64,000 nucleotides of DNA from Variovorax paradoxus (GCA_016806145.1 CP063168.1:228939-292938); one strand, 5' to 3'. Counted from the stretch's first letter, positions 35,201-44,662 are shown. Notes: generated by a model not told the origin, from the sequence alone. Numbers and translations are program-made.

Positions 35201-36106
35201 ATGATGATGAACACAAGCACTGAAGCAACGAGGACTGCGCCCCATTCTGACGACTTTCAAATTGAAGCTCTGAGCCCTGTGATGGGTGCATCAATCCGCG
35301 GTTTGGACGTGTCTATTCCTCTTTCTGAAAAGATAGTCGAAAGGCTTAAGCAGCTGCTCCTGGACTACAAAGTCCTTTGCTTTCGCGAGCAGCATCTGTC
35401 GCTTGATGCGCAATTGGCTTTTACTCGGTGCTGGGGAACTCCGCTAGAACACACGATGGCGGACCAGCTCGCTGGAGTGCGTAACCACGTGCAGATTGCT
35501 ACGAACGTCGGCCCGGATGGAAAGCCCAATGGAAAAAACCCTGTCGCTACGGCAATGCGGTGGCATACGGATAGGTCCTGGCGTCCGGACCCGGCCTTGG
35601 CAACGCTGCTATATGGTGTTGAGACTCCTCGAACGGGCGGAGAGACACGCTTCTGCAACACGTCCAAGGCTTACGAGGCTTTGTCTCCGGCCATGAAACT
35701 TCTGATTGATGGCTTACGTGTTGTCCACTCAGTGGCTTATTCGCGTCGTGCAGCTGGCGGACCTGAGGCCACGAAGTACGAATTGCACATCGGCCAGCCG
35801 ACGCCGCATCCCTTGGTGCGACGGCATCCGGAGACCGGTGAAAAGGCCATCTTTCTTGGCAGCCATGCCTGGATGATCGAAGGAATGTCTGAGGAAGACA
35901 GTAGGACTATCATCGACGAGCTGATGGCGTTCACTACTCAAGACGCATTCGTATATCAGCATCCTTGGCGCCGCCACGATCTGGTCATTTGGGACAACCG
36001 TTGCACGTTGCATGCGGCCACGCCGTATGACACGGCGCGCGAGGTCCGCATTACCCATCGTACCGTCGTCCAGGGCGAACCCACCTTGCAGAGTGAGCAA
36101 GCGTGA
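35201..36106 (+). CDS. TauD/TfdA-family Fe(II)/2-oxoglutarate dioxygenase
   Basis: The 301-residue protein shows the TauD/TfdA fold with iron ligands in RWHTDRSW (H and D near 122-124) and the distal His in NRCTLHAAT near 270. The 2-oxoglutarate-binding Arg is in REVRITHRT. GASIRGLDVSIPLSEKIVER and LCFREQHLSLDAQLAFTR are family-typical N-terminal segments. Such enzymes hydroxylate and often cleave ether, sulfonate or amine-bearing carboxylates. Three consecutive ATGs make the exact start uncertain by up to two codons. It overlaps the amidohydrolase start by four bases. Confidence 0.88.
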   Translation: MMMNTSTEATRTAPHSDDFQIEALSPVMGASIRGLDVSIPLSEKIVERLKQLLLDYKVLCFREQHLSLDAQLAFTRCWGTPLEHTMADQLAGVRNHVQIATNVGPDGKPNGKNPVATAMRWHTDRSWRPDPALATLLYGVETPRTGGETRFCNTSKAYEALSPAMKLLIDGLRVVHSVAYSRRAAGGPEATKYELHIGQPTPHPLVRRHPETGEKAIFLGSHAWMIEGMSEEDSRTIIDELMAFTTQDAFVYQHPWRRHDLVIWDNRCTLHAATPYDTAREVRITHRTVVQGEPTLQSEQA

Positions 36107-37182
36107 CGCAGATCGGCGGGTTCTATCTCGGGCCGCTCGATCGGGCGTTGCCCACACGATTCGGCCGGATCTACAGACCTGACGAGGCATGGCTTAGTCG
36201 TGCCGATTCGGAGCCGGTGCTGGATCCTGACTTGGCGATCGTCGATGCGCACCACCATCTCTGGGACCTCCCCGATTACACCTATTTGTTGCCGCAATTT
36301 TTAGCAGATGTGAACACAGGGCACCGCGTCGTTGGAACGGTCTTCAATGAATGCCATGCGATGTACCGGTTGGAGGGGCCGCCGCACCTGAAGTCGGTAG
36401 GCGAAGTGGAGTTTGCGAACGGCATGGCGGCAATGTGCGCGAGCGGCGTCTACGGACGGGCTCTTGTCAATGCAGGGATTGTGGGGTTCGCGGACTTGTT
36501 GAGCGACCGATTTGAAGAGGTCCTCGAGTTGCAGTGCAGGTACGGTGGCGGAAGGTTCAGGGGCGTGCGCTATGCAGGCAGTTGGGACAGCGACCCCAAC
36601 ATCGGGTCGAGTCATTCTGGTTCTGGGCCAGGGTTATATAAGCAACATCGGTTCCAGCGGGCTGTGAGGCGGCTGGGCCAACTAGGTCTGTCCTTTGACG
36701 CAGGCGTCTTACATACACAGCTAAATGACGTCGCTGAGTTGGCAGCAGCATGCCCCGACACCTCGATCGTGCTTTGTCATGTGGGCTCGCCAACCTGCTA
36801 TGGACGATTCCGCAACCATGCTTCCGAAGTGTTTTCTAGCTGGAAGGATGGGATGAGCGTGCTGGCGCGACACGAGAACATATCGGTAAAGCTAGGCGGA
36901 TTGATCATTCGTTTGCCTGCTTATGATTTTGGGCGGCATGACAGGCCATTAGATTCCACCTCCCTCGCTCGCCTCTGGCAGCCATACATGTCACATAGCG
37001 TTGACGTCTTCGGCCCCGGACGCTGCATGCTCGAGAGCAACTTTCCGGTGGACAAGATCGGCGTGGGATACCGCACGCTGTGGAACGCTTACAAGAGAGT
37101 GTTCTCCGATTACGAGCCATCCGAGAAGGAAGCTCTATTCAGTAAAACCGCTACTCGCGTGTATCGACTATCCCTCAACTGA
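36103..37182 (+). CDS. Amidohydrolase-2 family metal-dependent hydrolase
   Basis: The 359-residue protein begins at a GTG overlapping the dioxygenase stop (GTGA). It carries the TIM-barrel metal motif VDAHHHLWDLPDY near residue 48, the barrel strand IVLCHVGSP with a His near 225, and the late acidic motif LESNFPVDKIG. These match the amidohydrolase_2 group, which includes lactonases, decarboxylases and C-C hydrolases. Translational coupling with the dioxygenase implies that they act in succession. The precise reaction cannot be read from sequence. Confidence 0.88.
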   Translation: MTQIGGFYLGPLDRALPTRFGRIYRPDEAWLSRADSEPVLDPDLAIVDAHHHLWDLPDYTYLLPQFLADVNTGHRVVGTVFNECHAMYRLEGPPHLKSVGEVEFANGMAAMCASGVYGRALVNAGIVGFADLLSDRFEEVLELQCRYGGGRFRGVRYAGSWDSDPNIGSSHSGSGPGLYKQHRFQRAVRRLGQLGLSFDAGVLHTQLNDVAELAAACPDTSIVLCHVGSPTCYGRFRNHASEVFSSWKDGMSVLARHENISVKLGGLIIRLPAYDFGRHDRPLDSTSLARLWQPYMSHSVDVFGPGRCMLESNFPVDKIGVGYRTLWNAYKRVFSDYEPSEKEALFSKTATRVYRLSLN

Positions 37183-37209
37183 TTTGACTAGTACTTACAT
37201 CGCACTCAT

Positions 37210-37611
37210 ATGAACGTTAGCACAGCCATTCTTTACACCGACGGCGATGGACGCGCTCGGTTCAGGCAACAAATTTTGGATATGCACGAGGGCTCTCCCG
37301 GCGTCCTGTTATCCGCGCCACTTCCTGCCGTGGAATTTCGCGTTCGATCAAGTCCCGTCGGCTTTCGAAGTGGCTTCCATTGCACGGTGACGCCACAGTG
37401 GGTTTTTGTCCTGCAAGGCGCTATGGAAGTTGGCTTGCAAGACGGAACGACGCGGGTCTTTAGCTGTGGGGAGTCTTTCTATGCCTTTGACCTCTTGCCT
37501 GAGGGCGTGGTTTTCGACGCGCGTTTGCACGGTCACAGCAGCCGCCAAATCGGGACCGAGCCGTTGATGACGTTGTTTGTTCCGGATGGTGGAGCCGCCG
37601 CACGACGTTGA
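37210..37611 (+). CDS. Cupin-domain protein
   Basis: The 133-residue protein is a single cupin barrel: FHCTVTPQWVFVLQGAMEVG followed by CGESFYAFDLLPEG. The first metal motif is incomplete (one His where two are usual), so metal binding is uncertain. It lies between the amidohydrolase and the oxidoreductase with short gaps. It could be a small isomerase, dioxygenase-like accessory enzyme or ligand-binding protein; no specific role is proposed. Confidence 0.75.
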   Translation: MNVSTAILYTDGDGRARFRQQILDMHEGSPGVLLSAPLPAVEFRVRSSPVGFRSGFHCTVTPQWVFVLQGAMEVGLQDGTTRVFSCGESFYAFDLLPEGVVFDARLHGHSSRQIGTEPLMTLFVPDGGAAARR

Positions 37612-37649
37612 TGCGGCAGGTGAGCATTGGGGTCCAAGAAAGAAAACTC

Positions 37650-40600
37650 ATGACACAAGTGGAACTGGACGATAAGTATGAGCTGGAGAGCGGCCGTATC
37701 TTTATCAGCGGAACACAGGCACTGGTAAGGTTGCCGATATCGCAGCGCATTCGTGATTCCCGGGCTGGACTTGACACGGCGGGGTATATCACTGGCTACC
37801 GCGGCTCACCGCTCGGCACGTTCGACGAGCAATTGGTTAAAGCTAAGAAGCATCTCGACACTCAAGGCATCGTATTCGTGCCTGGCGTGAATGAGGACCT
37901 GGCGGCAACCGCCGTATGGGGATCACAGCAGGCTGAGGCGACAGGGGAAGGCAAACACGATGGTGTGTTCTCACTGTGGTACGGCAAGGGCCCGGGCGTC
38001 GATCGGACCGGCGACGCATTCCGTCACGGAAATCTTGCAGGATCCTCTCAACACGGAGGCGTACTACTTCTCCTGGGCGATGACCATACCTGCGAGTCGT
38101 CGACGACCTGCCATCAGAGCGAGTTCGCGATGGTCGATGCCATGATTCCTGTCCTGAGCCCGGCAGGCGTCCAAGAAATTCTTGACTTCGGACTGTTCGG
38201 TTGGGCCCTGTCCCGTTTTAGCGGTTGCTGGGTGGCGATGAAGTGCGTCAAGGACACGGTTGAGGCAACGGCCTCCGTCGAGGTGGATATCGAGCGGGTT
38301 AAGCTGGTGGAACCAGATGATGTAAATCTTCCTTTGGATGGCGTCAACCTACGTCAGCCGGACACGCCCCACGCCCAAGAGGCGCGGCTGCATCGGCATA
38401 AACTCGACGCCGTCCGTGCGTTTGCGCGCGCTAACGGCCTCAACCGTACGGTGATCGACGGCGCAGGCGCTCGTTTCGGGATCGTCACGCACGGCAAGAG
38501 CTACCTGGATGTGCTGCAAGCTCTGGACGAATTGGAGCTCGATGATACGGCTGCTGCCGATTTGGGCATCCGTCTCTACAAGGTTGGTATGACCTGGCCG
38601 CTAGAGCCCGAAGGTGCTCTTAAGTTTGCGGCCAACCTAGATCGGATTCTCGTCGTCGAGGAGAAGCGCGGCCTTGTTGAGCAGCAGTTGAAGGAGCAGC
38701 TGTATGGGCTGCCCGATGCCCCCGTGATCATCGGCAAGCACGACGAGCACAAGAAAACACTCCTTCAGTCTGAGATGGCATTGGACCCGGGCCAGATCGC
38801 AATCGCGATCGGCGAGCGGTTGCTGCATATGCATCCGAACCGCCAACTTGACTCGCTGAGCAGGCGTGTCGTGGAGCTGCGCGCGTTGAAGGTACCTGGG
38901 GCAGCGGTCGATATCGTCTCAAGAAGTTTCTATTTTTGCAGCGGATGCCCTCATAGCTCCTCCACAGTGGTACCTGCGGGAAGCAAGGCTTACGCGGGTA
39001 TTGGGTGCAGTTGGATGGCGCAGGTGATGGACCGTTCGACGATGGGATACACGCAGATGGGCGCAGAGGGCCTGTCGTGGGTTGGTGAGGCTCCATTCTC
39101 CAAGCGTAAACACGTTTTCCAAAACATCGGCGACGGGACTTACTTCCATTCAGGCTTGCTCGCCATTCGAGCCGCGGTGGCCGCCAAAACCAACATCACC
39201 TACAAGATCCTTTACAACGATGCTGTCGCCATGACAGGCGGGCAGCGTCATGACGGACCTCTGAGCGTTCCGACCATCGCGCACCAAGTGCATGCTGAAG
39301 GCGTGCGACGTATCGTGGTGGTAAGTGACGAACCGCAGAAGTACGACGGGTCGGCGGTGAATCTTCCGGGCGGCGCAACTGTGCATCATCGAGACGACAT
39401 TAATGTCGTACAAAAGGAGTTGCGCGAGATTGAGGGAACTACGGTTCTGATCTATGACCAGACTTGCGCTGCTGAGAAACGTCGGCGGCGCAAGCGCGGC
39501 TCGATGCCGGACCCGGCCAAACGCATTCTCATCAACGATCTCGTCTGCGAGGGCTGCGGCGACTGTGGGGTGAAGTCGAACTGCATGTCGGTGCAGCCGC
39601 TGGAAACCGAGTTTGGACGCAAGCGCACGATTGATCAGTCTTCGTGTAACAAGGACTATTCGTGCGTGAAGGGCTTCTGCCCGAGCTTTGTTACAGTATT
39701 AGGCGGTCAGCTTCGTAAACCGGCGCCCATTCCCGAGTCTGTCGTATTCAAGGCGCTGCCGCAACCTGAGCGCCCCTCCTTGGATGGTCGTGTTTACAGC
39801 ATTCTGATCTCCGGGATGGGTGGCACTGGCGTGGTTACGATCGGGGCGGTGCTAGGCATGGCTGCACATATCGAGGGAGCTGGTGTGGGGCTGCTCGATA
39901 TGGCGGGCTTGGCACAGAAGGGTGGTTCGGTCTGGAGCCACGTTAGACTAGGAGCCTCGCCCCAAGCGATCAAGACGATTCGCATCGCCGCTGGCGGCGC
40001 GGATCTTATTCTTGGCTGCGACCTGGTCGTCGCAGGAAATGCCAAGACCTTGGCTGCTGCAACGGCTGGCCGTACTCGCGTCCTTGCCAACACCCACGAG
40101 GTCATGCCCGCGGAGTTCACGCGTAACGCGGACCTTGAATTTCCGAGTCGTCAACTGCAGGAAAATATCAACTCGGCGGTTGGGCCAAGTCAAGCCGAGT
40201 TCGTCGAAGTAGACCGTATCGCCACGGCGCTGATGGGTGATTCCATCGCTGCAAACATGTTCATGCTCGGATACGCGTATCAACGCGGGCTGATTCCCGT
40301 GTCGGCCGAAGCGATTAATCGAGCGATTGAGTTAAACGGTGCCGCGGTTTCCATGAACACCAATGCCTTTCTATGGGGCCGCCGAGCGGTCGTTGATCCT
40401 GCCGCGGTCGAACGCGCTGTTCGGGCTGCCGGAGCAAGTCGAAGTTCTCAGCTGTCGCCGGCACCTGTGGCGACTGTGGACGAGGCTATCGCGATGCGTC
40501 GTAACTTTCTTACTGATTATCAGAGCGTCGCCTACGCCGCGCGCTACACGGCGTTTGTCGAACAGGTGGCCGCTCTAGAGTCAAGGCTTTTCCCGGGGCG

Positions 40601-41144
40601 CCAGGAACTCACGAAAGCCGTGGCCAAATACTACTTCAAGTTGCTCGCCATCAAGGACGAGTACGAGGTCGCGCGGCTGCACGCTGGTGCTGGTTTCTTG
40701 AAGCAGGTCGCAGAGAAATTCGAAGGCGACTACAAAGTGGTGTTCAATCTCGCGCCTCCGCTGCTGGTCAAGCGGCGAACAGATACAGGCGAACCGGTCA
40801 AGTTGGAGATGGGCGGATGGATCGTTCCCGTGTTCCGCTTGCTCGCGAGAATGAAGTTCCTACGCGGCACTCGGTTTGACCCCTTCGGTCATACGGCGGA
40901 AAGACGGCTGGACCGAAGCGTGCTCGCCCGCTATGAGAAGACCGTCCAAGCGCTGCTGTCGGAACTGGGTAGCGTTCCAAACTCATCGCGCCATGCGATT
41001 GCAGTTCGGCTGGCATCCATTCCTGAAGGCATTCGAGGCTATGGCCACGTGCGGGAGAAAAGTATCAAGGCCGCGGCGGAGCACGAGGCGAACCTGCTTG
41101 ACGCTTTGCGCCAGCGCGTGATTCCGCTCAAGCAGGCAGCGTAA
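37650..41144 (+). CDS. Fused indolepyruvate:ferredoxin oxidoreductase (IorAB type)
   Basis: The protein is about 1,164 residues from ATG 37650 (in-frame TTG and ATG at 37608-37611 are alternatives). In order: a 2-oxoacid oxidoreductase alpha domain with AGYITGYRGSPLGTFDEQL; a thiamine-diphosphate domain with FCSGCPHSSSTVV and NIGDGTYFHSGLLAIRA near 490; a cysteine-rich Fe-S stretch (CEGCGDCGVKSNC and later CNKDYSCVKGFCP) near 630-680; and a gamma domain with GMGGTGVVTIGAVLGMAAH. It should oxidatively decarboxylate an aryl or branched 2-oxoacid to an acyl-CoA, passing electrons to ferredoxin. It is the largest enzyme of the catabolic cluster and likely its terminal step. Confidence 0.93.
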   Translation: MTQVELDDKYELESGRIFISGTQALVRLPISQRIRDSRAGLDTAGYITGYRGSPLGTFDEQLVKAKKHLDTQGIVFVPGVNEDLAATAVWGSQQAEATGEGKHDGVFSLWYGKGPGVDRTGDAFRHGNLAGSSQHGGVLLLLGDDHTCESSTTCHQSEFAMVDAMIPVLSPAGVQEILDFGLFGWALSRFSGCWVAMKCVKDTVEATASVEVDIERVKLVEPDDVNLPLDGVNLRQPDTPHAQEARLHRHKLDAVRAFARANGLNRTVIDGAGARFGIVTHGKSYLDVLQALDELELDDTAAADLGIRLYKVGMTWPLEPEGALKFAANLDRILVVEEKRGLVEQQLKEQLYGLPDAPVIIGKHDEHKKTLLQSEMALDPGQIAIAIGERLLHMHPNRQLDSLSRRVVELRALKVPGAAVDIVSRSFYFCSGCPHSSSTVVPAGSKAYAGIGCSWMAQVMDRSTMGYTQMGAEGLSWVGEAPFSKRKHVFQNIGDGTYFHSGLLAIRAAVAAKTNITYKILYNDAVAMTGGQRHDGPLSVPTIAHQVHAEGVRRIVVVSDEPQKYDGSAVNLPGGATVHHRDDINVVQKELREIEGTTVLIYDQTCAAEKRRRRKRGSMPDPAKRILINDLVCEGCGDCGVKSNCMSVQPLETEFGRKRTIDQSSCNKDYSCVKGFCPSFVTVLGGQLRKPAPIPESVVFKALPQPERPSLDGRVYSILISGMGGTGVVTIGAVLGMAAHIEGAGVGLLDMAGLAQKGGSVWSHVRLGASPQAIKTIRIAAGGADLILGCDLVVAGNAKTLAAATAGRTRVLANTHEVMPAEFTRNADLEFPSRQLQENINSAVGPSQAEFVEVDRIATALMGDSIAANMFMLGYAYQRGLIPVSAEAINRAIELNGAAVSMNTNAFLWGRRAVVDPAAVERAVRAAGASRSSQLSPAPVATVDEAIAMRRNFLTDYQSVAYAARYTAFVEQVAALESRLFPGRQELTKAVAKYYFKLLAIKDEYEVARLHAGAGFLKQVAEKFEGDYKVVFNLAPPLLVKRRTDTGEPVKLEMGGWIVPVFRLLARMKFLRGTRFDPFGHTAERRLDRSVLARYEKTVQALLSELGSVPNSSRHAIAVRLASIPEGIRGYGHVREKSIKAAAEHEANLLDALRQRVIPLKQAA

Positions 41145-41270
41145 GCCAGCGCCAAAGCAGATGGGGCCATCTATCAAACTTAATTTCGCTTTCCTTTCCG
41201 TGGATGCACACTCAACATGCATATAGCCTGCCTCGGTTTTGAGGCAGAGAAAACCTAAGAGACATTCGAC

Positions 41271-42116
41271 ATGAAGATTGTTAGATATGGACTTCCAGGC
41301 GAAGAGCGCCCGGGCCTGATCGACAGTGATGGTGCTATCCGCGACCTTTCCCTCCTTATTCCCGATATCGACTTCGGCTATACGCCAGATCTGTTGAAAA
41401 TCGTATCGCAAACTGATTCCGGTTCATTGCCTATGGTGCCTGGATCGCCGCGCCTAGGTTGTCCGGTTGCCAAAATCGGCAAATTCATCGGCATTGGGCT
41501 GAACTACCGCGATCATGCGATTGAGGCCAAATTGGCGATACCCGACGAGCCAGCCGTCTTCATGAAGACTACGAGCTGTATCCAGGGCCCAAACGACCCA
41601 ATCGTGCTTCCGCGTCATTCGGTGAAAACCGATTGGGAAGTCGAAGTGGGCGTGGTGATTGGCAAGAAGGCTAAGTATGTGGATGAAGTGACCGCCCTTG
41701 ACTGTATAGCTGGTTACTGCGCAATAAACGATGTCAGTGAACGTTCATTCCAGTTTGAGCGAGGAATCACGATGGACAAAGGCAAGGGCTGCGACACCTT
41801 CGGTCCAATCGGTCCCTGGCTTGTGACGGCAGATGAGATTCCTGACCCCGCAAACTTGTCCATGTGGCTGGACGTAAACGGGAAGAGGATGCAATCGGGA
41901 AACACACGCGACATGATCTTCAGTATTGCCAAGATTGTCAGCTACTTGAGTGAGTTCATGTCGCTGCTGCCGGGCGACGTAATCGCAACGGGTACCCCCG
42001 CTGGCGTGGGATTCGGCATGCGGCCGCCTATGTATTTGAAGAGTGATGATGTGATTCACATTGGAGTTGAGGGCCTTGGTGAGCAGCGGCAGGTTGTGGT
42101 TGGCTGGCAGCCCTAG
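41271..42116 (+). CDS. Fumarylacetoacetate hydrolase-family protein
   Basis: The 281-residue protein has the FAH fold: GKFIGIGLNYRDHAIEA, FMKTTSCIQGPNDPIVLP, the metal-binding TDWEVEVGVVIGKKA with E123 and E125, and the acidic residue in INDVSERSFQ. The C-terminal PGDVIATGTPAGVGFGMRPP is characteristic. Family members cleave C-C bonds of diketo acids or act as hydratases, decarboxylases and oxaloacetate tautomerases. It probably processes a 2-oxoacid-type intermediate in this pathway. Confidence 0.9.
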   Translation: MKIVRYGLPGEERPGLIDSDGAIRDLSLLIPDIDFGYTPDLLKIVSQTDSGSLPMVPGSPRLGCPVAKIGKFIGIGLNYRDHAIEAKLAIPDEPAVFMKTTSCIQGPNDPIVLPRHSVKTDWEVEVGVVIGKKAKYVDEVTALDCIAGYCAINDVSERSFQFERGITMDKGKGCDTFGPIGPWLVTADEIPDPANLSMWLDVNGKRMQSGNTRDMIFSIAKIVSYLSEFMSLLPGDVIATGTPAGVGFGMRPPMYLKSDDVIHIGVEGLGEQRQVVVGWQP

Positions 42117-42166
42117 TAGTACTTCGCGGTCGTGGTGGGCCTGTGAATCAAAGGAGACAAAGCCTT

Positions 42167-43186
42167 ATGCACCAGAAGCACTTTCGCGAGTTCAGTATCT
42201 TGCATCACCCGCAACGTATGCGTAGGGTGCTATTGAAGCTCATGAGCCTCGCCCTAACCTCGGGCTGGCGTGTTGCCTCGGCGCAGCAATGGAGTCCTGA
42301 CCGGCCAATTCGAATCATTGTTCCGTTTGCAAACGCGGGCGTCGCGGACCTAGTGGCCCGCGTCGTCGCTGAAGAGCTCGGCAAGCGAATGAAGCAAGCT
42401 GTCGTTGTAGAGAACAAGCCAGGCGCTGGAGGAAACATCGGTACTCAGCAAGTGGCGACCGCTAAACCTGATGGTTATACGCTGGTCTTAGGACACGACG
42501 GCCCGCTTACGATCAACCCGCACATTTACGCGCGTCTTGGGTTTGACCCGTTGAAAGACTTTGAGCCGATCGGCAAGATCGGTGACGTACCGGTGCTTAT
42601 CGTCGCAAACGTTGATCTTCAAGCGAACTCAATAGCCGAGTTGATTGCAATGTCGAAGCAAAGAAAGGGAGGCTTGGCCTACGGCAGCGCCGGAACAGGA
42701 AGCCCGCAGCATCTGCTCTTCGAACTTATCAATCAGCGCACTGGTTCGAAGTTTGTACACGTTCCATACAAGGGCGGTGCGCCGGCTTTGAGCGATCTGC
42801 TGGGCGGACACATTTCGATAAATGGCATGGCGCTAGCGGCAGCATTGGAGTCCGTGAAAGCCGGCCGCATCAAGGCACTGGCAGTGTCTGGTGCGCAGAG
42901 ATCGCGCCTGCTTCCCAAGGTGCCAACTTTGGTCGAGAGCGGGTTAGACGTCACGGTCACTTCTTGGGAAGGACTGCTTGCCCCCGCCCGAACGCCTGCT
43001 TCTGTCGTGCAGACCCTTAATACGCACCTCAACGCGATTCTCGCTGAGCCGGAGGTCGTCCGTCAGCTCGACGTGCTGGGGCTGACCGTTTCCACTGGGT
43101 CACCGCAGAACCTGACAACCCAGATCTCGCGCGACTTAGATCGCTACGCGAGTGTTGTGAAAGCCGCGGGCATCCAGCCGCAATGA
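42167..43186 (+). CDS. Second Bug/TctC-family periplasmic binding protein
   Basis: The ATG at 42167 is preferred over the GTG at 42143 because AAAGGAGACAAAG precedes it. An N-terminal extension leads to a signal segment VLLKLMSLALTSGWRVASAQ. The family motifs are RPIRIIVPFANAGVADLVAR, VENKPGAGGNIGTQQVATA and KPDGYTLVLGHDGPL. It has the same design as the protein at 33360 but is clearly divergent, so the two may recognise different ligands. The stop overlaps the VOC gene start. Confidence 0.9.
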   Translation: MHQKHFREFSILHHPQRMRRVLLKLMSLALTSGWRVASAQQWSPDRPIRIIVPFANAGVADLVARVVAEELGKRMKQAVVVENKPGAGGNIGTQQVATAKPDGYTLVLGHDGPLTINPHIYARLGFDPLKDFEPIGKIGDVPVLIVANVDLQANSIAELIAMSKQRKGGLAYGSAGTGSPQHLLFELINQRTGSKFVHVPYKGGAPALSDLLGGHISINGMALAAALESVKAGRIKALAVSGAQRSRLLPKVPTLVESGLDVTVTSWEGLLAPARTPASVVQTLNTHLNAILAEPEVVRQLDVLGLTVSTGSPQNLTTQISRDLDRYASVVKAAGIQPQ

Positions 43187-43632
43187 CATCAACGAGACCA
43201 ACCATGAAACTCTCTCCTTTTCACATTTCCGTCCCAGTCAGCGATCTCACCTCGGCAAGTCATTTCTATGGCGAGCTACTAGGGTGCAGCGAGGGACGTC
43301 GAACAGATGCGCGAATCGACTTTAACTTCTTTGGCCACCATCTCGTAGCACACCTAGAGCCCATGGATGCGGCTTACCAGACGCATGACATCGTATCGGG
43401 GGGGGTCAAGACGCCATGCCGCCACTTTGGCGTCGTGTTAACTGAAGAGGAATGGGATGGGCTCGCGGAAAAGCTACGTGGCGAAGCAAACTTTTATTTG
43501 GAACCACAAAGGTTTCATGCCGGACTAGTGAACGAGCAAAAATGTATGCTTATCCATGATAATTGCGGAAACGTCGTTGAATTCAAGGCAGATCCCGTGA
43601 ACGGACTGTTTGCTAAGCCGACATCATCCTGA
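43183..43632 (+). CDS. VOC (glyoxalase/dioxygenase superfamily) protein
   Basis: The 149-residue product overlaps the previous stop codon (ATGA); an in-frame ATG at 43204 is an equally plausible start. It has two beta-alpha-beta-beta-beta modules: SPFHISVPVSDLTSASHFYG and FFGHHLVAHLEP, then CRHFGVVLTEEEWDGLAEKL and HDNCGNVVEFKADP with the terminal metal-ligand Glu. VOC enzymes include glyoxalases and extradiol dioxygenases; this short form is often an isomerase or of unknown role. Confidence 0.85.
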   Translation: MTSTRPTMKLSPFHISVPVSDLTSASHFYGELLGCSEGRRTDARIDFNFFGHHLVAHLEPMDAAYQTHDIVSGGVKTPCRHFGVVLTEEEWDGLAEKLRGEANFYLEPQRFHAGLVNEQKCMLIHDNCGNVVEFKADPVNGLFAKPTSS

Positions 43633-43638
43633 TGTCGG
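43618..43638. other. Inverted repeat across the VOC stop codon
   Basis: CCGACATCA and its complement flank TCC, with the TGA stop inside the 3' arm. There is no T-tract, so termination is doubtful. It lies between the VOC gene and the LysR gene and may affect read-through or mRNA stability. Confidence 0.4.
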
Positions 43639-43687
43639 GACTGTGTGGCGAACGAGCCTTGCGTCTGACGTTGATTGGACTTCGCTG

Positions 43688-44662
43688 ATGGAAATACGCC
43701 AACTCCGCTATTTTGTTGCGATCGTCGAATGTGGCAGTCTTAGCCGCGCGGCAGCAGTATTGCACGTAGTGCAATCGGCTCTCAGTCAACAAATGTCGCA
43801 GTTGGAGGAGGATTTGGGGACCACCCTGCTGCTACGCAGTGTGCGTGGCGTCCAAGTTACAGAGGCAGGCTCGGTTTTTTTTCTTCACGCGCAAGCTATT
43901 TTGAAACAAGTTGAAAATGCCAGACATGCGTTGCCTGGAACCGATAGTGCCGTCCGCGGCACCGTCGCCGTAGGAATGCCGAATGGAACGGCCATCGTTA
44001 TGGCTAGCAAGTTTCTAACAAACTTCGTAGCCCGATTTCCTCACATTCAAGTAACGATCGTCGAGGCTCCAAGCCAGCAACTGACCGAAATGGTGGCTGC
44101 GGGGAAACTCGATTTTTCCTTTCTTTATCATACGAATCCGTTGCACGGCTTCGAGACCGAAAGCTTGCTGTCAGAGCCACTTTGCTTACTTAGCCAGATG
44201 CCGCCCGTGAAAAGCGGGTGTATTAGAAGTTCATCGGCGACGGTAAAGATGGAGAGTGTCGAGCTAAGTGAGCTGGCACAGATGCCACTTATTCTGCCTG
44301 GGAGGGCGAACGCGACGCGCACTCTACTGGAAGCGGCCTGCAGAAAGTCTGATGCTACTCTCTCTATCGTGGCTGAGGTGACATCACTCAACACGCTGCT
44401 AGCATGCGTAAAGGCTGGGCTCGGCGGTGCGGTGCTAACGGCTGCCAATGTTGCAAAGCTCGCGGATATGCCGGTGCAATGTTGTACGGTTCGGGTCATC
44501 GAGCCTCGGGTCGAGCGTTTCACGATCATGGCCCGTTCTCGTGACTACCCGTTTACTCAGGCTGCTGACGCGGCATACGCTTCAGCGCGAGAGACAGCGA
44601 TAGAGATGGTGGTTTTTGGAGACTGGCCGGGAGGTAGAGTCGCTACGCAGTCCAAAGGCTAA
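43688..44662 (+). CDS. LysR-family transcriptional regulator
   Basis: The 324-residue protein from ATG 43688 has the N-terminal winged HTH MEIRQLRYFVAIVECGSLSR with VVQSALSQQMSQLEEDLGTT as recognition region, and a two-lobed effector domain (about 90-300) with GTVAVGMPNGTAIVMASKFL and GRANATRTLLEAACR. It most resembles Nac/CynR-like members. It is transcribed in the same direction as, and downstream of, the catabolic genes, so it may regulate the cluster promoter near 32 kb in trans. Confidence 0.92.
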   Translation: MEIRQLRYFVAIVECGSLSRAAAVLHVVQSALSQQMSQLEEDLGTTLLLRSVRGVQVTEAGSVFFLHAQAILKQVENARHALPGTDSAVRGTVAVGMPNGTAIVMASKFLTNFVARFPHIQVTIVEAPSQQLTEMVAAGKLDFSFLYHTNPLHGFETESLLSEPLCLLSQMPPVKSGCIRSSSATVKMESVELSELAQMPLILPGRANATRTLLEAACRKSDATLSIVAEVTSLNTLLACVKAGLGGAVLTAANVAKLADMPVQCCTVRVIEPRVERFTIMARSRDYPFTQAADAAYASARETAIEMVVFGDWPGGRVATQSKG

